Of a stretch of 64,000 nt of DNA, positions 24,707 through 32,409 are shown one piece after another (position 1 is the stretch's first letter; each line of letters begins with the position of its first letter). Origin of the DNA: Mycobacterium sp. D16Q14 (GTDB taxonomy: Bacteria > Actinomycetota > Actinomycetes > Mycobacteriales > Mycobacteriaceae); contig MAEX01000002.1 of the NCBI GenBank assembly GCA_002013415.1, positions 1-64,000 of the forward strand, in the 5' to 3' direction. Below the pieces are notes generated by a model. It was not told the origin of the DNA. It saw only the letters and a list, made by a program, of their open reading frames with translations, and made no database searches. A program made the translations under genes and the position numbers.

Positions 24707-25384
24707 GTGTCCCCGATCCGTCTGCTGCCGCTGAGCGTTGTGCTTCTCGCGGGTGCGTGCGGCACCGGACCCGGGGTGCGGCCAGTCGCGGTCGTTCCCG
24801 CCGCCGCCCAGGCCACGCCGCCGCCGTGGTTTGCCGAATCCGTCGGTACCGCAACGCAGGTGGTATCGGTCCAGGGAACCGTCGGCACCAAGGCCTTCAT
24901 CGGCATGTGGCGGCGGACGGGTAATACCTGGGAGCCTGTCGAACAGAACCTTCCCTCCGATATCGGTTCAGCCGGGTTCGCGGCCACCGCCAGCGACGAC
25001 AACCCGGCGACCCCCACGGGCGTCTTCAGCCTGGACTACGCCTTTGGCACCGAACCGTCGGTGGCGCACGGCCTCGATTATCTGCAGGTGGACGCCGACG
25101 ATTGGTGGAACGGCGATCCCGCCAGCCCGGGTTACAACACGCACCAACGTTGCGCGCAATCCGCGTGTGCTTTTGACACGTCACTGAGCGAAGAGCTCGA
25201 CGGCTACCCACGCGCGATCGTCATGGGCGTCAACAAGTCGCACACACCCGGCGCCGGGTCGGCGTTCTTCGTGCACGCCTCCGACGGCGGCCCTTCAGCC
25301 GGATGCGTGACGCTGGACGACACCGCGCTCGTTCGACTCATCGGTTGGCTGCGGCCAGGAGCTGTCATCGCCATCAAGGGGTAG
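24707..25384 (+). CDS. lipoprotein YkuD-family L,D-transpeptidase-like protein
   Basis: A 225-residue tandem paralog of the previous gene with the same landmarks: PPWFAESVGTATQVV, DDWWNGD, RAIVMGVNKS, FFVHASDGGPS and AGCVTLDD (Cys about 200). Here the N-terminus has a lipobox, LLAGAC, so Cys17 should be acylated and the enzyme anchored to the outer face of the membrane, while the sister is free. The start is a GTG at 24707, 43 bp after the preceding stop. The gene overlaps the convergent helix-turn-helix gene by about 180 bp. Confidence 0.87.
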   Translation: MSPIRLLPLSVVLLAGACGTGPGVRPVAVVPAAAQATPPPWFAESVGTATQVVSVQGTVGTKAFIGMWRRTGNTWEPVEQNLPSDIGSAGFAATASDDNPATPTGVFSLDYAFGTEPSVAHGLDYLQVDADDWWNGDPASPGYNTHQRCAQSACAFDTSLSEELDGYPRAIVMGVNKSHTPGAGSAFFVHASDGGPSAGCVTLDDTALVRLIGWLRPGAVIAIKG

Positions 25385-26061
25385 GTGCGCCCGATGTCTG
25401 CCTCCTCGGGGGTCCAGGGGGCACCGTAACGGGTTGCGTTCGGGCGAGTGACTTCCTGCATGCGCTGTGAGAAGGCCCGCGACCGCGCGCTGTCTTCACG
25501 CGGATCGATGGTGCGCTCCCGGAATTGTCGGCCGAACTCGCTGCAGCGCTCGCAGGTACAGCCGTGGAACCGCCACGCCAACAACGTCCCGTGCGCATCG
25601 GCGGGCACCTCGCGGCCATAGCGGCGCCGCGCGTAATACACCGTTCCTACTGAACGATTCAGGCGTTGGGCAACCTCGGCCGTGGACAGGGACCCATCCA
25701 ACAGCACCTCGATATCGGCTGGCGTCCAACGCCGCCGCCGATCCGATTCACCCGAACGGCCATGCGAGTAAAGCGCCCGCGCCGAACGTACGGCCCCAAC
25801 AGTTCGGCCTAATTGCTTGGCGGCCTGCGACATCGTCAACGACCGGTCTAAGGCCACCGCCAGCTCGGCGTCAGACCAACTCTGTGGCGCGCGGCGCTCG
25901 CCGGGATTGGGCACATTGGCGGCGTAGGCGATACGGGCCTGCTCCACTGCGGAGATCGAGCGGCCCAACTGTTCGGCGACCTGGCGTGCGGTCAGCGACC
26001 GATCCCGCAACACTGCGAGGTCATCGTCTGACCATCGCCGCATTCCACGCCGTCCAGCCAC
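25204..26061 (-). CDS. multi-repeat helix-turn-helix (SANT/Myb-like) protein, probably 3'-truncated
   Basis: Three similar units of 40-50 residues begin RRWSDDDLAVLRDRSLT, QSWSDAELAVALDRSLT and RRWTPADIEVLLDGSLS, each followed by a second helix ending in GRSISAVEQAR, GRTVGAVRSAR or NRSVGTVYYAR. A Cys cluster (GCTCERCSE) follows, then the start of a fourth unit, APWTPEEADI. After that the frame runs about 180 bp antisense through the transpeptidase gene and stops at 25204, so the natural C-terminus seems lost. It probably binds DNA; function unknown. Start is uncertain (GTG 26061, ATG 26043 or ATG 26094). Confidence 0.6.
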   Translation of the reverse strand: MAGRRGMRRWSDDDLAVLRDRSLTARQVAEQLGRSISAVEQARIAYAANVPNPGERRAPQSWSDAELAVALDRSLTMSQAAKQLGRTVGAVRSARALYSHGRSGESDRRRRWTPADIEVLLDGSLSTAEVAQRLNRSVGTVYYARRRYGREVPADAHGTLLAWRFHGCTCERCSEFGRQFRERTIDPREDSARSRAFSQRMQEVTRPNATRYGAPWTPEEADIGRTYPLMAMTAPGRSQPMSRTSAVSSSVTHPAEGPPSEACTKNADPAPGVCDLLTPMTIARG

Positions 26062-26072
26062 AAGACGGAAGT

Positions 26073-26852
26073 CTACTTCTGGGTCTCCGTGCACACCGTG
26101 AACTTGCGTACTGGGTGGGCGAATCCGCCAGTCGGGCAGGCACTCGCCGTGGTCACGTTTAGGACTATACGGACAGGCTTTTCGCGGCGCTGAGGCTCAT
26201 TGTTACGGCATTGAACTCTCGATACCTCCCAGTCTTGAAATCCCAAGCAGCTATCGAGTGCCCACGCGTAGTCCAGGCAAGCCGTCCACTCTCCGGTCGA
26301 GGGGCGGTTTTGGTAGTACCGCTGATCTACGTCCGAGACACACTCAGAGGGCTTCAGGACCTTCTGCACGACCCGATAGTTGTTCTCGGGTGATCCACAT
26401 GCCACCACTGTTAACTCGGAGGCAGCCTTGGTGCCGCCAAGATTCACGCAAGCGCCCACCGGTGCAAGTGAGTCTGCGGTGGATTTAATCTGTGACGGGT
26501 CGGGGTACTGCCCGTATTCACCATCTAAGACTGTTGTGGACTCATGCGCTTTGCTCGTCATCGAATTCACGGCATCATTCATCGAGAAATATCTAACGAC
26601 GCCAAGAACAATGAGCACAGCGAGCACAGCGATCGCCGCAAGTATCAATACCTTGCGCAATGATGAGCCGCGATCAGAGTGTGCAGAGAGGTATGTCCGC
26701 ACGTTCAGCACAATGGATCCGATCAACAAGACCCAGAATGCAACACCCAACGGCCCAGATATGCCGTCGCCGACAACAATAAGACATATAGCTGAAATCA
26801 CTACGCCAACATTGACCGCGATGGCCGCTACTCGTTCAAATCGACTGGTCAC
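26073..26852 (-). CDS. LppU/SCO3897-like membrane protein
   Basis: The product of about 259 residues begins with two or three hydrophobic helices (AAIAVNVGVVISAICLIVV, GVAFWVLLIGSIVL, LILAAIAVLAVLIVLGVV), then an exported domain with the LppU-type start GACVNLGGTK and Cys residues in VVACGSP, SECV, ACLD, SCLG and QCRN. The GTG at 26852 overlaps the stop of the upstream gene (GTGA), so the two are translationally coupled. Function unknown; related proteins occur near type VII secretion or actinobacterial surface loci. Confidence 0.7.
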   Translation of the reverse strand: MTSRFERVAAIAVNVGVVISAICLIVVGDGISGPLGVAFWVLLIGSIVLNVRTYLSAHSDRGSSLRKVLILAAIAVLAVLIVLGVVRYFSMNDAVNSMTSKAHESTTVLDGEYGQYPDPSQIKSTADSLAPVGACVNLGGTKAASELTVVACGSPENNYRVVQKVLKPSECVSDVDQRYYQNRPSTGEWTACLDYAWALDSCLGFQDWEVSRVQCRNNEPQRREKPVRIVLNVTTASACPTGGFAHPVRKFTVCTETQK

Positions 26853-28018
26853 CCGCACTCCTTGGTGTCGGTGGTGTAAAACGCGCCCCACCTATTGTCG
26901 ATTCTGATGCATTGCGAATGAGAAATAGCGGATTGAATCGATTTGAGCATGTTTCCGTCGAAGAATTTTGCAGTTGCGCCACACATTGCCGCCACGGTGC
27001 CGAAGAGACCCGCCGATATACCGAGGAGTGTTGCCGTCGGGACTGTACCGACCGCCTGTGGTCCAGCGCTAGAAGCTGCCATAATCCCGGCCGCCGTTCC
27101 CAGCGTGCTGCCAATTCCGCCCAAAATTATTCCGCAGTTTTCGCTGCCTTCCTTATTAGCCTGGACAATTTTCTCCATGGCCTTCATGTCATCCATATTC
27201 TTAATGTCATGCCGTGTTCCCCACCAGTGGTTCGTAGTCTCAGACGGCGCGGATTTGATCAACGGATCAGTACTGCACCCACATCCATCACTTCCCGTCG
27301 GGGGATCAGAGCCCGGCTGCAACTTGCCGCCGATGATGCTTCCACCGGCACTAAGCACTGAAAATACCGGCTCTCCTACACCCAAAAAGCTCCCCGCCGA
27401 GTCACATTCCATCTTTCGTTGATCAAGCTGTTTCGTGTCCTGATCCTGCTGGTTCTGAGGCTGCTCGGGCTGCTGCGTCTGCGTGGGCGCCTGACTCGGC
27501 TGCTGCTGTGGTTGCTGTTGCTGGGAGTCCTGCTGAGGCTGTTGTGGTGAATTCTGTTGCGGCGCGTGATAATCGGGGTTCGCTTGACCGGGGCCCTGAG
27601 TGTACGGAGTCGCGGTCTGATAATTTGGCGGCTGGGTCCCATGTGCGGGTTGCTGTGCCTGCTGGGGCTGCTGCCCGGCCTGTTGGCCTGGAACCTGTTG
27701 CGCACCAGGCGATCCCGTGTTATAGATCGAGACCCCGTTGTCCTGGTTCAACGGCGGCTGGTTGTTGCCGCCCTGATAATCAGGCATTGAGCTGGGCATT
27801 TGCGGTGGCTGGAACTGCTGACCCCCGTCCATACCCGGCCCGCCGGTGGGTCCGGGCGGGCCGGTCGGCTCCGCAGCCGCGGTCTGGACAGTCGAAAACC
27901 CGCTGCCGGGCATCGTGTAATCGCTGGCGACCTTCGCCCCGGCGATAACGAGCGCCACAACGGCCACTACTGCTGATGTTCTACGCAAACCCGAAGGCAT
28001 ACGCCAGCGATCACTCAT
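26849..28018 (-). CDS. exported Pro/Gln-rich hypothetical protein
   Basis: A 389-residue protein with an N-terminal membrane or signal helix (SAVVAVVALVIAGAKVA) and a 150-residue linker of Pro, Gln and Asn (about 45-200). The C-terminal domain is rich in Gly and Ala with several Cys (GCGCS, NCGIIL, MCGA, QCIRI, KECG), including two hydrophobic glycine-rich stretches that could insert into membrane. No family is recognised. It is coupled to the LppU-like gene by a 4-bp overlap. The ATG at 28018 is chosen; GGGGAAGG lies farther upstream than usual. Base composition is lower in GC than the flanks, suggesting transfer. Confidence 0.65.
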   Translation of the reverse strand: MSDRWRMPSGLRRTSAVVAVVALVIAGAKVASDYTMPGSGFSTVQTAAAEPTGPPGPTGGPGMDGGQQFQPPQMPSSMPDYQGGNNQPPLNQDNGVSIYNTGSPGAQQVPGQQAGQQPQQAQQPAHGTQPPNYQTATPYTQGPGQANPDYHAPQQNSPQQPQQDSQQQQPQQQPSQAPTQTQQPEQPQNQQDQDTKQLDQRKMECDSAGSFLGVGEPVFSVLSAGGSIIGGKLQPGSDPPTGSDGCGCSTDPLIKSAPSETTNHWWGTRHDIKNMDDMKAMEKIVQANKEGSENCGIILGGIGSTLGTAAGIMAASSAGPQAVGTVPTATLLGISAGLFGTVAAMCGATAKFFDGNMLKSIQSAISHSQCIRIDNRWGAFYTTDTKECG

Positions 28019-28253
28019 GGCCACGTTTGGAAGACCTTCCCCGTTCCTTGCCCCACGCATGTCCTGCGTGTAGCTATCACGAGGAGCATGACAGACCACA
28101 GCAGGATATGTCCACGCATCTGCCGAAAGTATGTGTTTGCTGTACCGGGCTGATCACCCCGGTGTGGGCGCTGAATCCGGCAGTAATCTGCAGCCACCTG
28201 GCAATATGATGATTGTCGGGTCAGTCTCCGGTGGTGGGCCTACCTGCAGCTAC

Positions 28254-28535
28254 TTACTCCCGGCCAGGCACCGCCCGCGAACTCCGCCGCCGGTACCGCT
28301 TCTCCGGCGGGATCGGGACCGGGTTGAGGTTGTTCGGTCCACCCCGGCCACGCAACTGGGTGCCCGTCGCGACGAGTGCATCGTGGACGTACCCGTAGGA
28401 GTGGCCATGAGCGGCCGCCAGGGCACGGATACTCGCGCCCGCTTCGTAGGCCGCTTTCAACGCCGCGCGCTCCTCGGCGCGCTCCACCCCACATCGTTTA
28501 GTGAGGAGGCCCCGATGCCGCCCGAGCCGCCTCAC
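28254..28535 (-). CDS. small helix-turn-helix protein with RGRGG motif
   Basis: The 93-residue product contains EERAALKAAYEAGASIRALAA then SYGYVHDALVATGT, a clear helix-turn-helix, followed by QLRGRGGPN, which resembles an AT-hook. Mycobacteria carry similar small proteins, probably DNA-binding. It is divergent from dcd with 28 bp between starts. ATG 28535 is given, but an internal GTG before ERAEERAALK is also possible. Confidence 0.7.
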   Translation of the reverse strand: MRRLGRHRGLLTKRCGVERAEERAALKAAYEAGASIRALAAAHGHSYGYVHDALVATGTQLRGRGGPNNLNPVPIPPEKRYRRRSSRAVPGRE

Positions 28536-28563
28536 GTGGGTGGCTCATCGGTAGGCTCGTCGC

Positions 28564-29133
28564 GTGCTGCTGTCCGATCGCGATATTCGCGCCGAGCTCG
28601 ACGCCGGGCGCCTTGGCATCGAGCCCCTTGATCCAGCCCTCATCCAGCCATCCAGCATCGACGTTCGGCTCGACAGCCTGTTTCGGGTGTTCAACAACAC
28701 CCGCTACACGCATATCGACCCTAAAGAACGCCAGGACGAGCTGACCAGTCTGGTTGAGCCGGACGAGGGCGAGCCGTTTGTGCTGCATCCCGGTGAATTC
28801 GTGCTCGGCTCCACGCTGGAGATCTGCTCGCTGCCCGACGACCTTGCCGGACGGCTGGAAGGAAAGTCCTCGCTGGGGCGCCTGGGACTGCTGACCCACT
28901 CCACTGCGGGATTCATCGACCCCGGATTTTCCGGACACATCACCCTCGAGCTTTCGAACGTCGCCAACCTGCCCATCACGCTGTGGCCGGGTATGAAGAT
29001 CGGGCAGCTTTGCCTGCTGCGCCTGACGTCTCCGGCCGAGCACCCGTACGGAAGTGCCGGGGTAGGGTCGAAGTACCAGGGGCAGCGCGGTCCGACCCCG
29101 TCGCGCTCCTACCAGAACTTCATCGACCCCTAA
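28564..29133 (+). CDS. dcd: dCTP deaminase
   Basis: The 189-residue protein begins [21 protein letters not shown] and carries the family motifs [43 protein letters not shown] and [10 protein letters not shown]. It deaminates dCTP toward dUMP synthesis; the M. tuberculosis enzyme (Rv0321) is bifunctional and also hydrolyses dUTP. The active-site Glu lies in ITLELSN. The GTG start at 28564 fits the conserved N-terminus. It precedes udgA as in M. tuberculosis, with one extra gene between. Confidence 0.95.
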   Translation: MLLSDRDIRAELDAGRLGIEPLDPALIQPSSIDVRLDSLFRVFNNTRYTHIDPKERQDELTSLVEPDEGEPFVLHPGEFVLGSTLEICSLPDDLAGRLEGKSSLGRLGLLTHSTAGFIDPGFSGHITLELSNVANLPITLWPGMKIGQLCLLRLTSPAEHPYGSAGVGSKYQGQRGPTPSRSYQNFIDP

Positions 29134-29250
29134 CCGGGGGTAACGGGGAAACGCGCCGCACCGATACACAATCGGCAACAACTCGAACTATTTGACGGCC
29201 TCGGCGCGTTTGTTCGGGTGACCCTGTCGATATGTAGCGGAGGATCTGAC

Positions 29251-30951
29251 GTGGACGTCGTACTTGGTGTCTCTATGACACCGACGACTGCCCGGCTGGT
29301 ACTGGTCGAGGGCGCGGGTGCGGACGGCAGGATCGTCGACACCGACACCATCATCGTGTCCGACGGCGAAGGCTCCGCCTCCGAACAGGTGCTTTCCGCC
29401 ATCGTGGGCACCCGGGACGGCATGCTCGACGGCGGCCATCATCTGGTGTCCACCGGAGTGGTGTGGAGCGATCACGCCGAAGCCGCCGAGCTACGCGACT
29501 CCCTGGCCAGCCGCGGGATCGACGGTGTCGGATTCTTCTCCGCGCTGCATGCCGGCGGTGCGCTGGCCAAGGCGGCCAGCAATGTCACCGGGTACGACAA
29601 ATCGGCACTGCTGGTCATCGAGCCGGAGAACGCGACGCTCGCGGTGGTGGACTCCGCCGACGGCTCGATCGTCGGTCTGGCCAGCGAGCCGCTCATCACC
29701 GGCGTTACCCCCGGGGTGTTGGCAAGCCTGGTGAATCCGCTCAAGGGTCACGAGAACGCACCCGATGGGGTGTTCTTGCTGGGCCTGGGCACCGATGTCT
29801 CCGATCTCACCGATCCGCTGGGCGAGGCGATCTCGCTACCGGTGAATTCCCCGGACCAGCCCGAGCTGGCGCTGGCCCGTGGTGCCGCGCTGGCGTCGGC
29901 GCAGGAACCGGATTTCGAGGCCAGCACCGCGCTGCTGGGGCAGGCCTACTCGCTCGAAGGGCCCACCGGAACGGGCTTCGCGCATCCCGGAGCGGTCACC
30001 GAGGGCGCCAGCGGGCCGGGGGAAGCGCAGACCGACCTGCACGAGTACGAGGACTTCGATGACCAACCCGCCGAACGCAAACCGTTCCTCCTGGTGGGTG
30101 CGCCGCTGCTGTTGGTGTTCGGCATCTGTTCGATAGCGCTTGCCGTCTCGCTGACAGTGACGGTGCGCTCCACGGTGGACCAGGGGCCGTCCTCACCGGA
30201 CCGCGCGGTCGTGCAGAACCCGGTGCAGAACGCCCTGCCGCCCGAGGCCCCCAAGCAACCCCCCGCGGCACCCGTGGTGGAGGCGCCCGCGCCTGCCGCG
30301 CCCGCTCCGGTGCAACAGGTGGTGGTGGCTCCGGCGCCGCAGCACAACCCCGCGCCGGTGGCCGCCAAGCCCGCGGCCCCCGCACCTGCTCAGCCCGCGC
30401 CGCAGGCACCCGCACCGGAGGCACCTCCGCCGCCCGCCGCGCCGGCTCCCGCTCCGGAGGAGCCCGCGCCCGTCGCGCCGCCGCCCGCCATCGTGCCGGT
30501 GCCGATTCCGTTGTTCCCGCCGGTGTGGGAGCAGCCGAGGCGCCAGGAGAATCCGTGGTGGCCGGATCGCAACCGTCCGACGTACACGCCTCCTGCCCAG
30601 ACTCAGCAGCCGCCGATTATCTCGATTCCGGGCCTGCCGCCGATCGGGGGCGGCGACTCCGACAGCGGTTCCCACAGTGGATCGCGTGGCGGTTCGGGTC
30701 GTGGTGGTTGGGGCGACGACGGAAGTTCGCGTGGTGGCTCGCGTGGTGGTTGGGGCGACAGCGGAAGTTCGCGTGGTGGCTCGGACAGTGGCTCGCGTGG
30801 TGGTTGGGGCGACAGCGGAAGTTCGCGTGGTGGCTCGGACAGTGGCTCGCGTGGTGGTTGGGGCGGCAATAATGGCTCTCACGGCGGTGGATCGGGAGGA
30901 TCCGGCGGCGGTTCGAACTCGGGATTCCCCTGGCCGTTTGGCGGGCATTAA
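29251..30951 (+). CDS. membrane protein with DUF7159/actin-like N-terminal domain and Pro/Gly-rich tail
   Basis: The 566-residue protein has a soluble N-terminal domain (about 1-250) starting VDVVLGVSMTPTTARLVLVEG, which looks like the actin/Hsp70-type fold of mycobacterial DUF7159 proteins. One membrane helix follows (about 278-305, LLVGAPLLLVFG). The outer tail is a Pro/Ala-rich stretch, then ISIPGLPPIGGG, then Gly/Ser repeats (GGWGDSGSSRGGS). The GTG at 29251 has CGGAGG at 29238-29243 and is preferred. It shares the tail motif IPGLPPI with the Hsp70-like protein at 39390-41240. Function unknown. Confidence 0.8.
   Translation: MDVVLGVSMTPTTARLVLVEGAGADGRIVDTDTIIVSDGEGSASEQVLSAIVGTRDGMLDGGHHLVSTGVVWSDHAEAAELRDSLASRGIDGVGFFSALHAGGALAKAASNVTGYDKSALLVIEPENATLAVVDSADGSIVGLASEPLITGVTPGVLASLVNPLKGHENAPDGVFLLGLGTDVSDLTDPLGEAISLPVNSPDQPELALARGAALASAQEPDFEASTALLGQAYSLEGPTGTGFAHPGAVTEGASGPGEAQTDLHEYEDFDDQPAERKPFLLVGAPLLLVFGICSIALAVSLTVTVRSTVDQGPSSPDRAVVQNPVQNALPPEAPKQPPAAPVVEAPAPAAPAPVQQVVVAPAPQHNPAPVAAKPAAPAPAQPAPQAPAPEAPPPPAAPAPAPEEPAPVAPPPAIVPVPIPLFPPVWEQPRRQENPWWPDRNRPTYTPPAQTQQPPIISIPGLPPIGGGDSDSGSHSGSRGGSGRGGWGDDGSSRGGSRGGWGDSGSSRGGSDSGSRGGWGDSGSSRGGSDSGSRGGWGGNNGSHGGGSGGSGGGSNSGFPWPFGGH
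30739..30866 (+). repeat. 54-bp tandem repeat in the Gly/Ser tail
   Basis: Two complete 54-bp copies start at 30739 and 30793, and a third partial copy starts at 30847; each encodes an 18-residue Arg/Gly/Ser/Trp unit. The copies are identical at nucleotide level, which points to recent expansion. Confidence 0.85.
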
Positions 30952-31048
30952 TCCCTGATTCACAATGCTTTTCGCCGTACACCCGGCGTTAGGACACCGA
31001 TGGTGCGGCGTATCCAGGTTGCTAACCCTGGCGGCCTATATAGGCAGT

Positions 31049-32392
31049 ATGAGATGCACCGTTTTCGGAACCGGATACCTCGGCGCCACCCATGCGGCCT
31101 GCATGGCCGAGCTTGGCCACGAGGTGCTCGGGGTCGACATTGACCCAGGCAAGGTCGCCAAGCTCTCGGGCGGCGACATCCCGTTCTATGAGCCCGGCCT
31201 GCGAAAGATCTTGCAGAGCAACATCGAATCCGGCCGACTGCGCTTCACCACGAGCTATGCCGAGGCGGCCGAATTCGCCGATGTGCATTTTATGGGCGTC
31301 GGTACCCCGCAGAAGAAGGGTGAATACGGTGCGGACCTGACTCACGTCCATGCGGTGATCGACACGCTGGTCCCGCTGCTTTCACGGACGGCGGTCATCA
31401 TCGGCAAGTCGACCGTTCCGGTGGGTACCGCACGCGAACTGGGCCAGCGGGCAGCCGGATTCGCGGCCGAGGGTGTTGATGTCGAGGTGGCCTGGAACCC
31501 CGAGTTCCTGCGCGAAGGCTTTGCCGTCAAGGACACCCTGCACCCGGACCGCATCGTGCTGGGTGTGCAGCAGAACTCGGACCGCGCCGAGAAGCTCGTC
31601 CGCGAGCTGTACCGGCCGATCCTTGATGAAGAAGTTCCTTTCCTGGTCACCGACTTGGAAACCGCTGAGTTGGTAAAGGTTTCGGCCAATGCCTTCCTGG
31701 CGACCAAGATCTCCTTCATCAATGCCATCTCGGAGGTGTGCGAGGCGGTGGGCGCCGATGTGACCACCCTGGCGGATGCGCTCGGATACGACCCGCGTAT
31801 CGGTCGGCGATTCCTCAACGCGGGCTTGGGTTTCGGCGGCGGGTGCCTGCCCAAGGACATCCGGGCCTTCATGGCCCGCGCGGGTGAGCTGGGCGCCAGC
31901 CATGCCCTGACCTTCCTGCGTGAGGTCGACAGCATCAACATGCGCCGCCGCACCCGGATGGTGGAACTCGCCACGAAGGCCTGCGGTGGATCGCTGCTCG
32001 GCGCCAACATTGCGGTGCTGGGTGCGGCGTTCAAGCCGGAGTCCGATGACGTGCGCGATTCGCCGGCACTCAATGTCGCCGGTCTGCTACAGCTCAATGG
32101 AGCGGCAGTCAACGTGTACGACCCGAAGGCCCTGGACAATTCACGCCGGTTGTTCCCGACGCTGAACTACGCCACCTCGGTGCTGGAGGCCGCCGACCGT
32201 GCCGATGCCGTGCTGCTGCTCACCGAATGGCAGGAGTTCGTCGACTACGATCCTGATGAGCTCGCCAAGGTGGTGCGCACCAAAGTCATTGTGGACGGCC
32301 GCAATTGCCTGGACGCCGCCAACTGGGTCAACGCCGGATGGCGTGTGTTCTGCCTCGGCAAGCGTGTGGAAGAGCTACCGCACGCCTCCTGA
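31049..32392 (+). CDS. udgA: UDP-glucose 6-dehydrogenase
   Basis: A 447-residue enzyme with N-terminal NAD motif VFGTGYLGATHAACMAELG, the catalytic Cys in GFGGGCLPKDI (about residue 268) and C-terminal UDP-binding domain (AAFKPESDDVRDSPAL). It oxidises UDP-glucose twice to UDP-glucuronate for envelope glycans. ATG 31049 begins MRCTVFGTGYLG, the natural N-terminus; the open frame upstream is ignored. It corresponds to Rv0322. Confidence 0.93.
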   Translation: MRCTVFGTGYLGATHAACMAELGHEVLGVDIDPGKVAKLSGGDIPFYEPGLRKILQSNIESGRLRFTTSYAEAAEFADVHFMGVGTPQKKGEYGADLTHVHAVIDTLVPLLSRTAVIIGKSTVPVGTARELGQRAAGFAAEGVDVEVAWNPEFLREGFAVKDTLHPDRIVLGVQQNSDRAEKLVRELYRPILDEEVPFLVTDLETAELVKVSANAFLATKISFINAISEVCEAVGADVTTLADALGYDPRIGRRFLNAGLGFGGGCLPKDIRAFMARAGELGASHALTFLREVDSINMRRRTRMVELATKACGGSLLGANIAVLGAAFKPESDDVRDSPALNVAGLLQLNGAAVNVYDPKALDNSRRLFPTLNYATSVLEAADRADAVLLLTEWQEFVDYDPDELAKVVRTKVIVDGRNCLDAANWVNAGWRVFCLGKRVEELPHAS

Positions 32393-32409
32393 CGGACGCC
32401 CAGGGAACG

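Noticed and set aside
26830..28250. Insertion sequence or phage as the source of the lower-GC block
   Set aside because: No transposase, integrase, terminal inverted repeat or target duplication was found around 25-28.5 kb; transfer is only suggested by composition and gene content.
30739..30866. Possible CRISPR array at the tandem repeats
   Set aside because: The units are contiguous, in frame and without spacers, and no cas gene is in the window.
30193..30963. Antisense open frame of 256 codons opposite the Pro/Gly-rich tail
   Set aside because: Its Thr/Arg repeats only mirror the 54-bp tandem repeat and Pro/Ala-rich tail of the plus-strand gene.
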